33,764 bases of DNA from an uncultured Pirellulaceae bacterium (GTDB lineage: Bacteria > Planctomycetota > Planctomycetia > Pirellulales > Pirellulaceae), in assembly GCA_937981585.1 (NCBI GenBank), contig CALJOA010000150.1:1-33764 (forward strand), in the 5' to 3' direction. A program made the translations under genes and the position numbers. Under the pieces are notes generated by a model. That model was not told the origin of the DNA. It did not search any database and saw only the letters and a program-made list of their open reading frames with translations. Shown here in pieces: positions 33,663 to 33,764 of the stretch. Within the stretch, counting starts at the first letter, position 1, and each line of letters starts with the position of its first letter.

Positions 33663-33764
33663 ATGAACAAAAACTCGAAAAATTCTTACGGCGTGAAATC
33701 CGTTTGGCTTGGCATCAAAACCTCGAGCCTGATTTGCGGAGTTCTGATTGCAACCGCATCATTG
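33663..33764 (+). CDS. Start of an exported protein, 3' partial
   Basis: An ATG preceded by AAGGAAGG with eight bases of spacing opens a frame that runs to the end of the window. It reads MNKNSKNSYG, then VKSVWLGIKTSSLICGVLIA and TASL, a long basic start followed by a hydrophobic helix typical of exported or membrane-anchored proteins. Only 34 residues are visible, so family and function cannot be said. It lies 202 bases after fliF on the same strand; it does not look like FliG or FliE. Confidence 0.6.
   Translation, partial: MNKNSKNSYGVKSVWLGIKTSSLICGVLIATASL

Overview
The window looks like chromosomal DNA from a planctomycete, most likely a member of the Pirellulales. The reasons are the fused ResB-CcsA cytochrome c assembly protein with a very large extracytoplasmic insert, signal-peptide TPR proteins ahead of ExbB/ExbD, weak or missing Shine-Dalgarno sites at several starts, many uncharacterised envelope proteins, and spacers full of palindromic repeats of the kind I associate with Pirellulaceae. 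The assignment rests on gene style and is not a database result. I see no tRNA, rRNA, CRISPR array, insertion sequence or prophage.

Layout. 3-1037 is the 3' end of a very acidic, serine-rich protein with one C-terminal membrane helix. 1102-1335 seems to hold the broken N-terminus of an aldehyde dehydrogenase. 1585-6791 is a reductive pyrimidine-degradation cluster in two convergent pairs: beta-ureidopropionase and a PreA-type dihydropyrimidine dehydrogenase on +, and a class III aminotransferase and dihydropyrimidinase on -. Together they can take uracil to beta-alanine and then to malonate semialdehyde; the relic dehydrogenase would have been the next step. 6792-7497 is a repeat-bearing spacer. 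7498-12642 is a lipoprotein plus the fused CcsBA-type cytochrome c synthase. 12893-14680 holds a hypothetical membrane-anchored protein and a secreted PDZ protein with a protease-inhibitor-like tail. 15042-17067 is prfA-prmC, which convergently meets a xerC/xerD-type recombinase (17072-18031).

18113-18812 is another repeat-rich spacer. 18813-24963 is a five-gene minus-strand operon: a giant TPR protein, a smaller TPR protein, ExbB/TolQ, and two different ExbD/TolR proteins, with no TonB or TolA. Divergent from it, 25314-28512 encodes two overlapping, mutually related two-helix or one-helix membrane proteins of unknown function. 28848-29825 is malate dehydrogenase. 30090-30827 is an alpha/beta-hydrolase-fold protein whose nucleophile elbow lacks serine at the usual position. 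31236-33460 is a degenerate histidine-kinase-type ATPase domain followed by a divergent flagellar MS-ring protein FliF. A signal-peptide gene starts at 33663 and runs off the window.

The best candidate for an undescribed system is the envelope block 18813-28512 (proton channel, two TPR proteins and the divergent paralogue pair). The clearest evolutionary story is the pyrimidine cluster with a decayed dehydrogenase at its edge and a PreA without its iron-sulphur tail.
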